From contig JALECJ010000255.1 in NCBI GenBank assembly GCA_023515745.1, forward strand, positions 506,001-570,000: a stretch of DNA of 64,000 nucleotides, given 5' to 3'. Below the pieces are notes generated by a model. That model worked only from the letters and a program-made list of their open reading frames with translations, was not told where the DNA came from and searched no databases. Shown in pieces: positions 37,501 to 48,798 of this stretch. The stretch is from Amoeboaphelidium protococcarum. Lineage: Eukaryota; Aphelidiomycota; Aphelidea. Position 1 is the first letter of the stretch, and each line of letters opens with the position of its first letter. Both the position numbers and the translations under genes were made by a program.

Positions 37501-38397
37501 CTGAACGTTACGCCGTATGTGCAAGCTCTGATGAAAGGTATGCCTCACTCTACTAAATTGCCACCATTTGAGTATGGTCCACAGGGAGCATTTGATTACT
37601 TCTCCCTTATTTTGAAGCCGCTTATTAGTTACAGAGATTTGAGATCTGGGGTGTTTTAGGTGTTCAGAGAGGTTGGTAATTATGTGCTATTCTTTATGCT
37701 TATGGATGTCGTAATTGCCAATGATGCAGTGTAATCTGTTGTTTAGTACGGAGATTTGGTGGGAGAAGTCTGCGGCACGATGGAGGGCAAAGCTGATCCT
37801 AAGCTTGTTGCAAAGAATGTGATCACTGAAGCGGAGAAGTTATTGAATGGAAGAAACATGGTATGGTCTTTTGCTGAACAAGCTGATAATTGTCACAATG
37901 CTACAAAATCTACTCGTATACCTAGTATGTTGAAGTTGTATTTGGAAAAGTTAAAGTTGTTGCTAGTTGAGATAAGACCTTAATGGGAGCCGTAAGTCGC
38001 GAATGATGATTTACCAATCGAACATTCTGAGGAGTTTTATCGTCTATGGAGTGGATTACTGTTTGCATATGCTATTCCTCCTCCCAGCGATAATGAGTAT
38101 ACTAATCGTGATCTTTTCGGAGATAGTCCTCTCTATGCTGGCACCACGTTGATCCACTGCTTTAATCAATCGAAGCGTTTTGAAGCTTTTGATTTCCTGA
38201 GATTCTTTGAGTATATGGTGGCTCAATCTGGCGTGTCTTTGGAAGGAGTAAAGAGCGGTATTATTGATTTGGGCAAATTTATCGAGTCCACTGCTCTCAT
38301 CACAAGATTGACTAGTGAGGCTTTGAATGGACTTGGATCCATCGACAAGTAGAACTTGGTGGATAGTATGAAAAGTATGAGCTTTCAGTAACAATGA
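34522..38397 (+). CDS. CYFIP: CYFIP/Sra1 (PIR121), SCAR/WAVE complex subunit
   Basis: Rac-binding subunit of the SCAR/WAVE regulatory complex that controls Arp2/3 actin nucleation. 1,291 residues, single exon (human CYFIP1 is 1,253). Family blocks: [24 protein letters not shown]-like helical repeats, a long central helical domain with [20 protein letters not shown] and [20 protein letters not shown], then SMLPWI-type segments ([14 protein letters not shown]), [20 protein letters not shown], and the C-terminal GAAVLYHCFNQ-like end [19 protein letters not shown]. Dozens of TAA/TAG codons. I see no other WAVE subunit in the window. Confidence 0.93.
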
Positions 38398-38605
38398 TGA
38401 TGAATATGATTGTTGAAAATGACGACGTGAATGAATAATTATGAAGATGTTTGATATTTAAAATTGCAATTTCCACTGATCTTTGTCGATTTTAAGATTT
38501 AGATAATTGATTTAAAGTTAAATGTGAACAGAGGTTCGCCAGACTTCAATCTGCAAATAACGCTTAAATCTAATTCGCCTTTTCATAAAGTTTCAATGTT
38601 AATCA

Positions 38606-39235
38606 ATGGATTGGATTTTAGTTACTGGATTTTCGGCTTTTGCGAACCATCCTGATAATCCAAGTACAAAGGCAGTCAAAGCTCTACCACCATCAGTCGT
38701 AGTAGGCGAGGGTGAAGATGGCAGCCGTAATGTGGATGTGTTAAAACTTGAATTACGCGTATCTTACAAGACAGTTGATGATCTATACGCGAATCAATTG
38801 CCTAAATTATAGCCTTCTGTTAACCACAGCCCATATCCCTTGATCATTGTTCACGTCGGTGTAGCTGGTAAAAGCGATCAAGTCAGACTCGAGTAATAGG
38901 CTTATAACGAAGTCAAAGGCTTGGATGTTGACGGTCAAGAACCGATTGATAAAGTGGTAAGTAACAGAGATCAAGTTGGAAACATTCTCAAAACTTAGTT
39001 GTCTGTATCTTTAATTTAAAATCACGTCAAGACTGCTTTAAATATAGAAGTAGAACTAAGTAAAGACCCTGGGAGGTACTTATGCAACTACAGCTATTAC
39101 AAAGCATTAAGTCTAATGCCTCAACCCAAAGCTTTGTTCATCCATGTTCCTGAGGAAGATCGACCTCATTCAATTCAAACGCTGTCAAATATCATATACG
39201 AATGTCTGAAAAGTTGTTTAAAATAATTAAATTGA
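38606..39235 (+). CDS. PGPEP1: Pyroglutamyl-peptidase I
   Basis: Cysteine peptidase (C15) that removes N-terminal pyroglutamate. 209 residues, intronless. It starts MDWILVTGFSAFANHPDNPS, the family's TGFxxFxxHxxNPS. HVGVAG...RLEQQAYN holds the catalytic Glu, SKDPGRYLCNYSYYKAL the catalytic Cys and ALFIHVPEED the catalytic His. A TAA lies three codons before TGA, so the tail QLN may be an extension past an ancestral stop. Convergent with METTL15, 59 bp apart. Confidence 0.92.
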
Positions 39236-39294
39236 TAAATGTATTTATATATACAACTGACTGCATAGTAGGACATATGACCGTCATGTCAAGT

Positions 39295-40302
39295 TCAGCA
39301 CTTTATAGCCGCCCTCAATTTGGCACTGCGCGAACGCGGATTCATCCGGACTTCTTCATGCGATGGGAGGATCGGCTTCTTGGTGATGATCGAGAAATCA
39401 GCCGGTGATCGTTTCATGAAATTCTTCACCACTCTGTCCTCAAGAGAGTGGAAAGACACGCAAATCAGCATGCCTCCTGGTCGTAATACATGCTTACTAA
39501 GACTCAATCCTGCTTGCAACTCAGTCAACTCTTCATTTACAGCCATACGCAGCGCTTAGAATACGCGACTCGCAGATTTTTAACTGTATGACCGCGGAAC
39601 ACTTTACTCAACCACTCGAGCCAAATCGAAAGTTGAAACAATTTATCTTCGTGATCGCTCCAAGTCAATCTACTAGGCAATCTTATCAGCCATTCTCTCT
39701 TCGCCAAACTACACTCTAAACGATGAATTGAAGTCTCACAGTATTCGGAAATTATAATACCTCCTTAATTATGCGAGTCAGTTCGTGTTTAGGAGCGAAA
39801 TTGACCAGTTCTGCAGCTGATGTCCCACCGAATGAAGAACTAGACATTCTCATGTCAAGCGGCCCATCATTCTTGTACGAAAATCCTCGCTATGGATCAT
39901 CAATCTACAAAGATATAACGCAGAAAAATATAGAATGATATCTCATAAATCAAGCCAACCTACCTGCATTGATGAGACACCTAGATCGAATACGATCGCA
40001 TCAACACTGCCATTTACATCGGTAGGCAAGACATTAAGTAGATTACTGAATTTTGATTACCGCACAATTAATCTTTATTCCTAGTACTTAGATGCTAGTT
40101 ATTAACCTCTATCAACAGCCAATGGATCTCTATCGATTGCAAATACGCGACTGGACGGAAATCGCGTCAAAACTTCGCCAGAGTATCCACCGTATCCAAA
40201 TGTCATATCACATACAATATTAATCGATTTTAGTTGATTCACGCACTACATTACTTCATTCAATAAAACTGGAACATGCGAATATGCTCTTGATACTGTC
40301 AT
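39295..40302 (-). CDS. METTL15: 16S/12S rRNA m4C methyltransferase, RsmH/METTL15 (MraW family)
   Basis: SAM-dependent N4-cytosine methyltransferase of small-subunit rRNA, mitochondrial in eukaryotes. 298 residues in three exons: 40302-39964, 39904-39761 and 39708-39295; introns are 59 and 52 nt. Family blocks: HVPVLLNEVMQCV, DMTFGYGGYSGEVL, FAIDRDPLAVDRG, DAIVFDLGVSSMQIDDPQRG, GPLDMRM, ALRMAVNEELTELQAGL, GGMLICVSFHSLEDRVVKNF and NPRSRSAKLRA. The start is fixed by an in-frame TGA just upstream; no long targeting peptide precedes the HVPVLL block. Divergent from TMEM115, 169 bp. Confidence 0.95.
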
Positions 40303-40471
40303 TGAATTTCAACGCTGCACGGATTGTTCACCAGCAAAACTTTAAGCGTTGATTCTCTAGTTAAAAGAAACTCTTTGGCGCAAGTTTCTTTTCAAAAATT
40401 CCTGAAATTTTCCATTTGGTCGTTTACAGTGAAAAATAATAAAGTCGTATAAAGTGGATTGATTGAGTTTA

Positions 40472-41644
40472 ATGAATTTTAAACAGTTAGTAGAGTATGT
40501 AAAGAGGTTACCGTAGTGTACAAAGTATTTAGCGGGTGCGCAAGCTACTTTGTATCTACTCAATTTGATTCTGTATGCTCTAGGAGCAGTAACTCTGGTC
40601 AGATTTTTTGCATTTCTACCAGCGAATCCTGCTTAAGTTTGGCGATTATTTACCAGCAGTCTTATAGAACCGTCTTTAATTATGTTCTTTATCAATATTG
40701 CTGCGACTATTTTAATAGGACAGCAATTAGAGAGATAATTAGGCTCTATGGAATTTGTAAAGTTGATGAGTTTCACTGTCGCGACTTCAACGATGATTAC
40801 CTATCTGGTGCTACTTTGTCAATTGATTATCACTGCGGCTGCCGGTGGTAATGTTCTGTACTGGTATGACACCATGATTTATGGTCAGTGGCCGATTCTT
40901 AGTGCGTACTTGGTAGCCTTAAAGTACCTCTAACCGAATCAGGTTGTAAATATGCCTCAACTATCGCTTATTGTATATTATTCAGATCTATGGCTGTATT
41001 ATACTTCTGCGCTTGGTGTTTTTGCATTAATCACGTCAGCACTAAGATTTTAGGATAAATGGCTATTGGTGGACTCTGTATCCTTTTGGTCGATACTTTT
41101 ACCGCTGCGTAATTTCTAAAATATTGCCTTATCGAGCACTTTAGCTGTATTTAGTTCGTGGTACTACTTGCGATTCTAAAGTTCTGTCAGAGTTAATACA
41201 TTGATCAATGGCGGTGTGGATCACTTTGCTTTCATGTCATTTCTGCCTCAATCTACTCATAAGTATACCAAGTATATAGTGGATGCTCTTTATAAATTAT
41301 TGTCTAAATCTTCAGTGTTAATACCTCGACGTGTCGATCACGAGTTGCCTCACTCTCAATAGTCTGGTGGTGCATTTAACTCTCCCATCTAGATTGTTAA
41401 TTCAGTCAATGCGAATTAATCCAATTCTTACTACTAGTAACAGTAGTAGTAGTAGTAATAGCTTTAGTAGCCTCAATAATAAACGTCGCCTCTGAAGAAT
41501 CCATCTCCTTCAAAGTTAAAGCATCAATAGCCACCACAGAGTGAAGCTGATCGGAGACGTGCGCTGGCTCAACGTGAGATTGAGCTGAGGCTATAATCAT
41601 AAAAGTAGTAATAGCAGCGATAAGGTGTTTAGTCCAACTAATGA
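40472..41644 (+). CDS. TMEM115: TMEM115-like rhomboid-fold Golgi membrane protein
   Basis: Golgi multi-pass protein related to rhomboids (DUF1751), implicated in retrograde transport. 390 residues, intronless. Family features: VWRLFTSSLIEPSLIMFFIN, LIGQQLERQLGSMEFVKL, then YGQWPILSAYLVALKYLQP, and a ...YLRFQ segment. About six hydrophobic segments occupy residues 20-260. The C-terminal tail carries a 9-Gln tract at 41435-41461 coded almost wholly by TAG/TAA and ends in a charged helix (EADRRRALAQREIELRLQ). The last sense codon is TAA directly before TGA. Confidence 0.85.
41435..41461 (+). repeat. TAG-rich triplet tract coding 9 Gln in TMEM115
   Basis: Codons are TAG TAA CAG TAG TAG TAG TAG TAA TAG; eight of nine are reassigned stops. 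Further Gln follow (TAG TAG Pro CAA TAA TAA). Confidence 0.88.
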
Positions 41645-41773
41645 TTGTAAATTTTAACAAATACATACTGTATAAATCGACTATTAGTATCATCATCTGA
41701 AACCAAACATTTTATATTCAATTCAAACTATTCATAAGGATTCATTATAGTCAATTCACAGAGATTTAAAACT

Positions 41774-43573
41774 TCATTTTTACCTCTCATCTTATTAGGC
41801 TGAGCCTTGTTAAATTTGTTCTTTCTATTGCTACTGACTCAAATTTACAGGAGCAACATGTGGATGGGATGACTAACCTCCACTACTGCCACTATTACCA
41901 GTATTCTACTCATCAAAGCCGCGCATCTTTCCAACTGCGCGTTTATCGCCCTCAGCAGGCTGTTATGGACGATACGTAAGAGGATCAATTTCAACAGCTG
42001 GCGGTGGTTTAATCGCACTTTCTCCAGGCTACTGAACCTGTCCGGAGCCACCGCCACTACTCTGCAACTGCTTCAGATAGGTGAGACGGTCACGGATCAG
42101 AGTGTTCTTCTGATCCATATCGGCCGCTCTTTAGTACGCATCCAGAGCATCGCGGATCTAATTATTACAGCTTTCATACAATATACCCAGGTTATACCAC
42201 ACCTCGCTTATGTACGGATTCAGGCGAATGGCCCTTGTATATGCATCTAACGCATCACGGTACTGATAGATCTGATAATACAAAACACCGATAGAGCACC
42301 AGAATATCGCATTCCTACTATCACGGTACACAGCCTATTGATAACTATCGTACGCATTGTTATACTTTTACTACTACATGTAACATCTTCCCAGCAGGTA
42401 ATGAGTGAGAGCATCAGAGGCGTCCAGTTCTGCAGACTTTTATAATAAACTCACAGCCTTGTCCAAGTCATGAAAGTCTGTATTATTCTAAGCAGAAAGC
42501 CAGCCAAACTATTGCAATAACTTTGGATCATCAGGATGTTCAGCATAAAGCGACTGATAAATCTCCTTCGCTTTACTCAAATTTTTCTACACTTCATAAA
42601 TGTGTCCAATCTGCAATTTGACGTCCATATCCTTCAACGGCGACTTAATCAACGCCTTGTTCGATAATAGATGATTGAAGCACTGAAGACTCTTTTCAAA
42701 CTTTTGCTGATTCATATAAATTTAGCCCAACTTGAAGTACACTTCTCCTTACGCTTCATACTGAGGGTCAATCTTGAGTACAGAAGTAAAGGCCTCCTCT
42801 GCGTGATCAAAAGAGTAATAGCGATCATACAACAGACCAATATTGAACCACAGCTTGGCACTCTTTGGATTCTGCAGATAATACAGCGCCTGCTGGAAAG
42901 AATTGTATGCCTTGCCCAGATCTTCCACGGCCAGGTAACACTATCCAAGAGATGCCCATACTTCGCCGTTATTCTGCTCCACATTCAGCACCCTCTGAAA
43001 ATACTCAATCGCCTGATGATAACGCTCTTTATGCTACTACAGATATGCCACCTGAGAAAGAGCATGAATCGAGTAAGGATTATGACGCAGAGCATTCTCA
43101 AAGCACACCAACGCTCTGTCAGCCTCACCAAGAGTTTCCGCCAAGTTTCCAAGCAGAATCCAGGAACTCTCATTCATTTGCACCAATTTCTAGTGCATAG
43201 CCTGGTGAACAATTTACTGCTCCTGCTATTTTTGCTACTACTAATGATGATGAGTCAATTACTATTACTGCTACGGCTGCTAATGCTGATGGATAGCCTA
43301 GCTTTACTAATAATGATGCATATGAGAGCCAGCAAACTACTATTAAGCTTACTACTACTACTACTACTACTATTGTTATTACTACTACTGTTACGGGTGT
43401 TACATGTGCGGTTGTACTTGCTAACTTTACTGCGCCGCATGAGGAGGAGGATACATGTAAGGATGCGGAACGGCAGCTTATCCGGGATGCTACTAAGGAA
43501 CCTAACCGTGCTAAGCAACTGGCTACCCCTAATATTATTATGGAGCATACTACATGTGCATTTAAGGCATCAT
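41774..43573 (-). CDS. CYC8: CYC8/SSN6-like TPR transcriptional corepressor
   Basis: Partner of Tup1 in the Cyc8-Tup1 corepressor. 599 residues, intronless. The N-terminal 130 residues are Gln/His/Pro-rich (MMPQMHMQYAPQQ...), with a 15-Gln run coded mostly by TAG/TAA. Ten or so TPRs follow (about 145-510): WILLGNLAETLGEADRALVC, GEVWASLGQCYLAVEDLGKA, AKLWFNIGLLYDRYYSFDHA, LTHYLLGRCYMQQQKYNNAY, and NPYISEVWYNLGILYESCNN, the highly conserved repeat of Cyc8/UTX proteins. A Pro/Gly/Gln-rich tail ends in QQDERQK. Confidence 0.93.
43349..43393 (-). repeat. TAG/TAA tract coding 15 consecutive Gln in CYC8
   Basis: Read on the minus strand: TAA CAG TAG TAG TAA TAA CAA, then TAG x7, then TAA, followed by GCT (Ala) and TAA TAG TAG. 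Thirteen of the fifteen codons are reassigned stops. Confidence 0.88.
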
Positions 43574-43944
43574 TTTAGTAAATATAATTCACTATTTATA
43601 CAATGTCTGAGTAATAACTTTGCACAAGTCGGGCAGAGAGAGAGAGAGTGACAGAGAGAGGAGACGAAGGAAGAGAATCTACGAGCCGAAACGAAACGAA
43701 TCTGAACGGCGGCGAGATCGAAAAACTCAAATTGAGCAAAACTCTCTCGATGATCGCACTCAATTAGAGCGAAATCTAGATTGATCACTCTTTAGAGTCA
43801 GCGACATGTTAGCTCAGTAGTAAAAGATTTTGAACATACTTTGCACTTGAAGATGTATTACGAAAGTCATTGAGGAGATAAATTGAGAAAATAGAGGAAA
43901 AAAGTAAACCAGCGAGAGAGTTCAAACCATTCACTTAATGAAAA
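43574..43944. other. Intergenic, purine-rich tract, no gene seen
   Basis: Contains a GA-rich stretch at about 43631-43675 upstream of CYC8 and an isolated tRNA-like D-arm string near 43808 that lacks the rest of a tRNA. No coding-like frame. Confidence 0.5.
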
Positions 43945-45273
43945 TCACCGAATATCAAGATTCAATACATCTTTTAGATTTTTAACCACCTGATCTTGTA
44001 TCTTATCAATCTCAGTATTCAGCAAATTTCTCTCCATAGATCGATAAAGCACGCGGTAACATCGACTCTCACGCCCACTCTTGGGGTGAGTGAAGCTGTC
44101 AATTAGAGTCACATTCTCCACCAGATCGCCAGCGTATTCGCGGATCAACTCGGCGAAATCGTTCTCGTGAAACTGCGCGTTGGTCCAGAACGACACGTCT
44201 TTATATACTGGTGGAAACTTGGAGTATGGATTAAATTGAATATTCAGATTGTCAATGCCTTTGAATTAAGAGTGGAATCTCTCGTCATCAGTCCAGAACA
44301 ATCTGATGTCAGGTATGTTGAACAAGATCATTGCAATACGCTCAAGACCGATTCCGAATGCCCATCCAATACCGCTATTGTAAGCTTTTATCTAAGTTTA
44401 ATGTGGCGATGCGACATTCTTTACTATCTCATCTCTAACTACTCCACAGCCCAAGACTTCGATCCATTTCCCATGCCAAAGGATCTCTAACTCATAACTG
44501 GGAGACGTGAATGGGAAGTAAGTATCAATCCATCGAAATTGTAGATTAGGATTCTAGAATATCGACTTCATCACACTCTCCATCGTAGCTTTCAAATGTA
44601 CTGACACCATGTGTTGAAATTTTGGATCATGTACCGATTATCTAGGATTTTCTACTTCATTGCATGATGCAGTCTCTAGATCCACGTTTTATATACATTA
44701 CAGAGCCTGCGTTACATCTTGCACTGATTTAAATAATCTCACTCCTTCCATCTGGTGGAATACAGGATAATGAACGGAATCAATCTCATCTCGTCTGTAG
44801 ACATCAGCAGCCGCCAAGAATCCGTCATAAGATCCTGACATGATGCACTCAGATATAAGCTCAGACTAATGAGCTGAGGTATGAGTTCTCAGTAGATAAT
44901 CTTTGTTCACGTAATAAGTATCAGATTTGGATCGCGATACATGATCTGTGGGAACTAGTAGTTGATCAAAGTTTTATACGGCACCAACTACAGGATCCAA
45001 TTCATCTCGAATCGCGTATTTACTACATGTATCTGAACTAGTAAGAGCATTCTGAATTCTTCTTTTGACGATTTAGAGAGGATGATCCAAAGAGTTGTGC
45101 AATTTAATAGGACGCTAAGCTTTGATCAATATAGAGCTTGGAAGGTTGGTCCAATCATCACACGCGTATTGTTTACCGCATATCTGTAGCATTCGAAGAC
45201 CATTCAATGACTCTTGATTAGTACTCTTAGCCATAGCAAAAGCATTTTAAGCGCGTCTCGCAATTTTAAGCAT
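43945..45273 (-). CDS. FARS2: Mitochondrial phenylalanyl-tRNA synthetase
   Basis: Monomeric mitochondrial PheRS. 442 residues. The N-terminus ([16 protein letters not shown]) is a likely targeting peptide. Class II motifs: [58 protein letters not shown] and [20 protein letters not shown], then [14 protein letters not shown]. The C-terminal anticodon-binding FDX-ACB domain ([20 protein letters not shown]) ends ...LNLDIR. A segment of 17 codons inside the GCGV block could be an in-frame intron. Divergent from GrpE, 156 bp. Confidence 0.93.
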
Positions 45274-45429
45274 CTCTCTCTTTCACTGTATTAAACCAGT
45301 GATATAAGTTTTACCAATTTGGTCGTTGGGTGGGCCAAGGGTTGATCTTTGATTGGCGAAAGTTTTTGAAATTTCTATCGTCATTTCTTTTAATATTTTA
45401 ATCAGAGAAGCGAATTTTATTTAATCAAG

Positions 45430-46125
45430 ATGCTACGTAGTGTATAATTATCTAAATAGATTGCAAAATCTGGAAGTTACAGATTCTAAATGGGCAGATT
45501 CATGTCTGCCACTACTAGCAGTGGTAGCGAATAGTAATCCGGTGCTGCAAGTAATGCCAATCAAGCTGCCGATGCTGCTGCTGCTCCTGCGTAAAATGAT
45601 GACCAAATCACGTAATTAAATGGCAAAATCACAGAGCTGGAGAAGGCTGTTAAAGAGAATAGAGACAATTTTCTGAGAGCACTGGCTGATGCTGAGAATC
45701 TGCGTGAGAGAACGCGTCGTGAGAAGGAGCATGCGCATTAGTTGGCTATAAAGTCATTTGCCAAGGATCTTTTATCCATCCCGGATATTCTTGAAATGGC
45801 TCTAAAATCCGTCCCTGAATAGTAGCTGGATAAGGATGTAAAGTGTACGGAGGATACCAAGAAGCATCTTCTCAGTCTTCATGAAGGCTTGAAGATGACT
45901 CTGCACGAGATGTTCCATGTATTTAAAAGAAATGGATTGGAGTAATATTCACCTGTAGTTGGTGATAAATTTGATCCTAATGTTCATTAGGCAATGTTCT
46001 AGGTGCCTCCTAATGAATAGCACAAGGATCCGGGATCAGTCTTCACTGTGACCATGAAGGGATACAAACTACATGGCATTGTTCTGCGTGCCGCTCAAGT
46101 TGGAGTCATATAGTCTGATAATTGA
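45430..46125 (+). CDS. GRPE: Mitochondrial GrpE nucleotide exchange factor (Mge1)
   Basis: Nucleotide exchange factor of mitochondrial Hsp70. 231 residues, intronless. A basic, Ser-rich presequence (MLRSVQLSKQIAKSGSY...) and an Ala/Gln linker precede a long dimerising helix (ELEKAVKENRDNFLRALADA, ENLRERTRREKEHAHQ), then SFAKDLLSIPDILEMAL, and the beta domain FKRNGLEQYSPVVGDKFDPN, HQAMFQVP, VTMKGYKLHGIVLRAAQVGV. So many Gln are TAA/TAG that no open frame is visible with the standard code. Confidence 0.94.
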
Positions 46126-46270
46126 AAATAGTAATAGATAGACGTTAATTAGTTAAAAATTCATTTTATTGAAAATAATATTTAGCAGTACAAATTGTAT
46201 ATAAGGTGCATAAGCAATAAAAAACAACACACACTCCTTGATGATTAGAATAAGACAATCTATCAATTAA

Positions 46271-47455
46271 TCACCCAAGCTTGATAAGACCAAGCTGACG
46301 TAGAACTTTCACCTTCATCTCTCGTTTCTTCAAACTCTGCACTGAGCCGTCATTCGCCACCTTCTTCAATGGCTTGAAGTTATGGTGCTCAATGATAATG
46401 TCCATCGACTATGGACCAAGGTCTTTATCATCAACTTCGCTGACATTAGTGGCGCTAACAGACTTGCTCTTAATTTTGTAAAGTTCGGCAGGTGGTTTAA
46501 ACGGTTCTCCGTGGATCATCTCCCCATCAGCATTATACACTTTGATATCGCCAGCATCTGGTCCTTCTCCCCAGCCATCTGGAACGATCTTAGTCTTTGG
46601 TATTTGCGATTGTATCTCTAGCGGCGCAACTTCATTCCCTTGACCACTTTCACCAATAAAGCCAAGTACATCTTGAACAGCCTTCATGAAAATCTTTGCC
46701 CGACTCTTTTTGCTACGCTCTCGCCAATTAGGGTGCAGAGTCAGTAAAGGACTAATACACTCTGTTGGCACGTAGCAGTATTCATTGGTGCCAAAGAAGT
46801 GTACAAGTGAGTAGGCATCACGTCTCTCGTACTCTTTCAACTAATCAAACTGATTGATATCCACCAACCAAGCCGGCCAGTGATCAAATTTCTTGTTCAC
46901 CACCCAGACTGGCATCTCAGGCTAAACAGGTGGATTTAGCTCTGGCTCATTGCCTGTGTAGACGACGCGTTTTGCTTTTTTGGATGCTGCACCGCCGCTC
47001 GAAGCTTTTCTCTTACTTGATCCGCGCGCAGGCTGTTGTAATGGCGGCTGCTACTACTACGGCTGAGCCAAATTCATATTCATGAGGAGCGCGCCTGGAT
47101 TATAGCCTTGCTGAAGCATTTGATACATTAGCATATTCATATCATATGGATAATTGGGAGCGAAGGGAATTTGAGGAGCTCCAGGCATAGATGGAACACC
47201 ATTCAGGCCAGGAATGACAACGTTTGGATCAATCACATTAGCTGTCTGCATATTTACTCCACTCGCACTCTGCGGGGACATTACAGCCTGAGGGGATACA
47301 GAGGGGAACGGTACACTACCTGCCAAAAGTTATTGCGCCATATTCTGCATAAGTTATTCCGGCAACACATTAGTACTAGTTATCGCTGCAGCAGCCTATT
47401 CCTATTACTCAGCCGGCAGCTTCTGGTCGTTCCCTTTGGCATTGTCGTTGTCCAT
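46271..47455 (-). CDS. PWWP-domain protein
   Basis: Probable chromatin-associated protein, 394 residues, intronless. The first 130 residues are low-complexity (Pro, Met, Gln, Asn), followed by a Lys/Arg-rich stretch that looks like a nuclear signal (KRKASSGGAASKKAKR). A PWWP domain is at about 178-245 (MPVWVVNKKFDHWPAWLVDI, then YSLVHFFGTNEYCYVP). A helical segment KSRAKIFMKAVQDVLGF follows. The rest is polar with a basic end. No catalytic domain accompanies the PWWP, so it is a reader/adaptor of unknown complex. Confidence 0.8.
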
Positions 47456-47820
47456 TGTGAGTTGTGTGCGCGTGTGGGTTTTCTCGCGATATCTTTTTTT
47501 TTCCATGCGAGAAAGGAAACTGTGCGCAACGAACCTGCACGCAACTCTTGTCGTGAATTTTCCCTTTCAAGCAATTCTTATGACGTTTCCTGTCTGTGCG
47601 TGATACATTGCATCATCTCAATGCCACTGTTTTTATGTCAAATTTAATATCATTGTTCAATACGCTATGTTATTATTTTGACCAAATGAGCTGTAGTCTT
47701 TGATTCATTCACCTTTAATACACGACCCATTTTTGCAATCGTTTTATCGTGAAACTGCAGCTTTTGATCGTTTTCATCATCATCATTATTAAGAGAAGCG
47801 CGCCGAATTCAATTAAAGAA
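47456..47820. other. Divergent intergenic region PWWP - MRPL2
   Basis: 365 bp with a T-rich run near 47493-47500; no supported gene. Confidence 0.5.
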
Positions 47821-48798
47821 ATGTAGCCGACGTTAGTGCGCCATAGTTAGTAATTACCAGCCACCTTGTTATAGTTTTTCAACGTATGGAAGCCTAGAAC
47901 GCCTGGATTGAGACATAAACGTTTAGTTAAGACGGATGATTTATATCAGGGAGCGCCTATCCCATCGCTATTAACTAAATTGCACAAGACTGGTGGTCGA
48001 TGTAGAGATACTGGACGGATAACGGCGCGTCATAGAGGTGGTGGAGAGAAGCATTCATATCGCCTAATGGATTGGGATAGATCTAGTGAGGGTGCGCATG
48101 AGGTGATGCGCGTCGAAGTCGATCCTAATAGATCTGCGCGTATCGCATTGTTAAAGCACCTGGAGAGTAATATGTTGAGTTACATCGTCGCTCCAAAGGG
48201 CGTCATTCCAGGTCAAGTGTTGCATAATGGAGAAAGCGTTGCACCTGATATTGGTAATTGTCTACCGCTATCAGCCATACCCCCAGGTACTCTGATTCAC
48301 AATATCGGACTCAAGAATGGTGAAGCGGGTAAGATTGCGCGCTCTGCTGGTACTTATGCTCAATTGCTTAGAACAGGTTAGAAAGGTTTGGCATAGATTA
48401 AAATGTGTTCTGGTGAAATTCGGTTTATTCCTGTTGGAGCGAAAGCTACTATTGGCACAGTGTCTAATCCATTCCATAAGCTGGAGATCTTGGGAACTGC
48501 AGGTGCTAATAGACGACGCGGTAAAAGGCCAAGTGTTAGAGGTGTTGCACAGAATCCGGTCGATCATCCGATGGGAGGTCGCGGTAGAGGTCGTGGTATG
48601 CCATCCACGTCACCATGGGGCAAAATTACTAAGGGTGTCTTTACTGTGAAGAAGCACTTGAACCCAATGATCATCAAAGCGCGTCCTACTGTGAACGCTC
48701 GTAAGAAGTAGCCAGTAAAGAAGACTGGAATATTTGCCCTAAGTAATCAGAGTATTATAGTTCCGGATCTGGAGGCGCCATCCCAAAAGTAAGAATGA
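47821..48798 (+). CDS. MRPL2: Mitochondrial ribosomal protein uL2m (MRPL2)
   Basis: Large-subunit mitoribosomal protein next to the peptidyl-transferase centre. 325 residues, intronless. The start at 47821 gives a Gln/Leu-rich presequence (MQPTLVRHSQQLPATLLQFF). Conserved uL2 blocks: GGRCRDTGRITARHRGGGEK, YRLMDWDR, VDPNRSARIALL, SYIVAPKGVIPGQ, AGTYAQLLRTGQKG, and the catalytic-core loop RGVAQNPVDHPMGGRGRGRG with WGK..., close to bacterial L2. The last codons read K-Q-E after a TAA. Confidence 0.95.

Noticed and set aside
39990-40110. An apparent third intron in METTL15 (GTTAATAAC...TTCAG)
   Set aside because: It does not keep the frame, whereas reading straight through with TAA/TAG = Gln gives a continuous, conserved RsmH sequence (...LIVRQSKFSNLLNVL...).
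42671-43651. Long + strand frame of 326 codons rich in Leu
   Set aside because: It is the antisense shadow of the TPR and polyQ parts of CYC8; CTA/TTA Leu runs are the complement of TAG/TAA Gln codons.
43800-43870. String TTAGCTCAGTAGTAAAAG resembling a tRNA D-arm (A box)
   Set aside because: No B box (GGTTCRANNCC), no acceptor stem pairing and no anticodon arm could be found around it.
44360-44420. Possible 51-nt in-frame intron in FARS2
   Set aside because: Reading through is open and gives a length near that of the family; the donor and acceptor fit, but there is no frame evidence either way.
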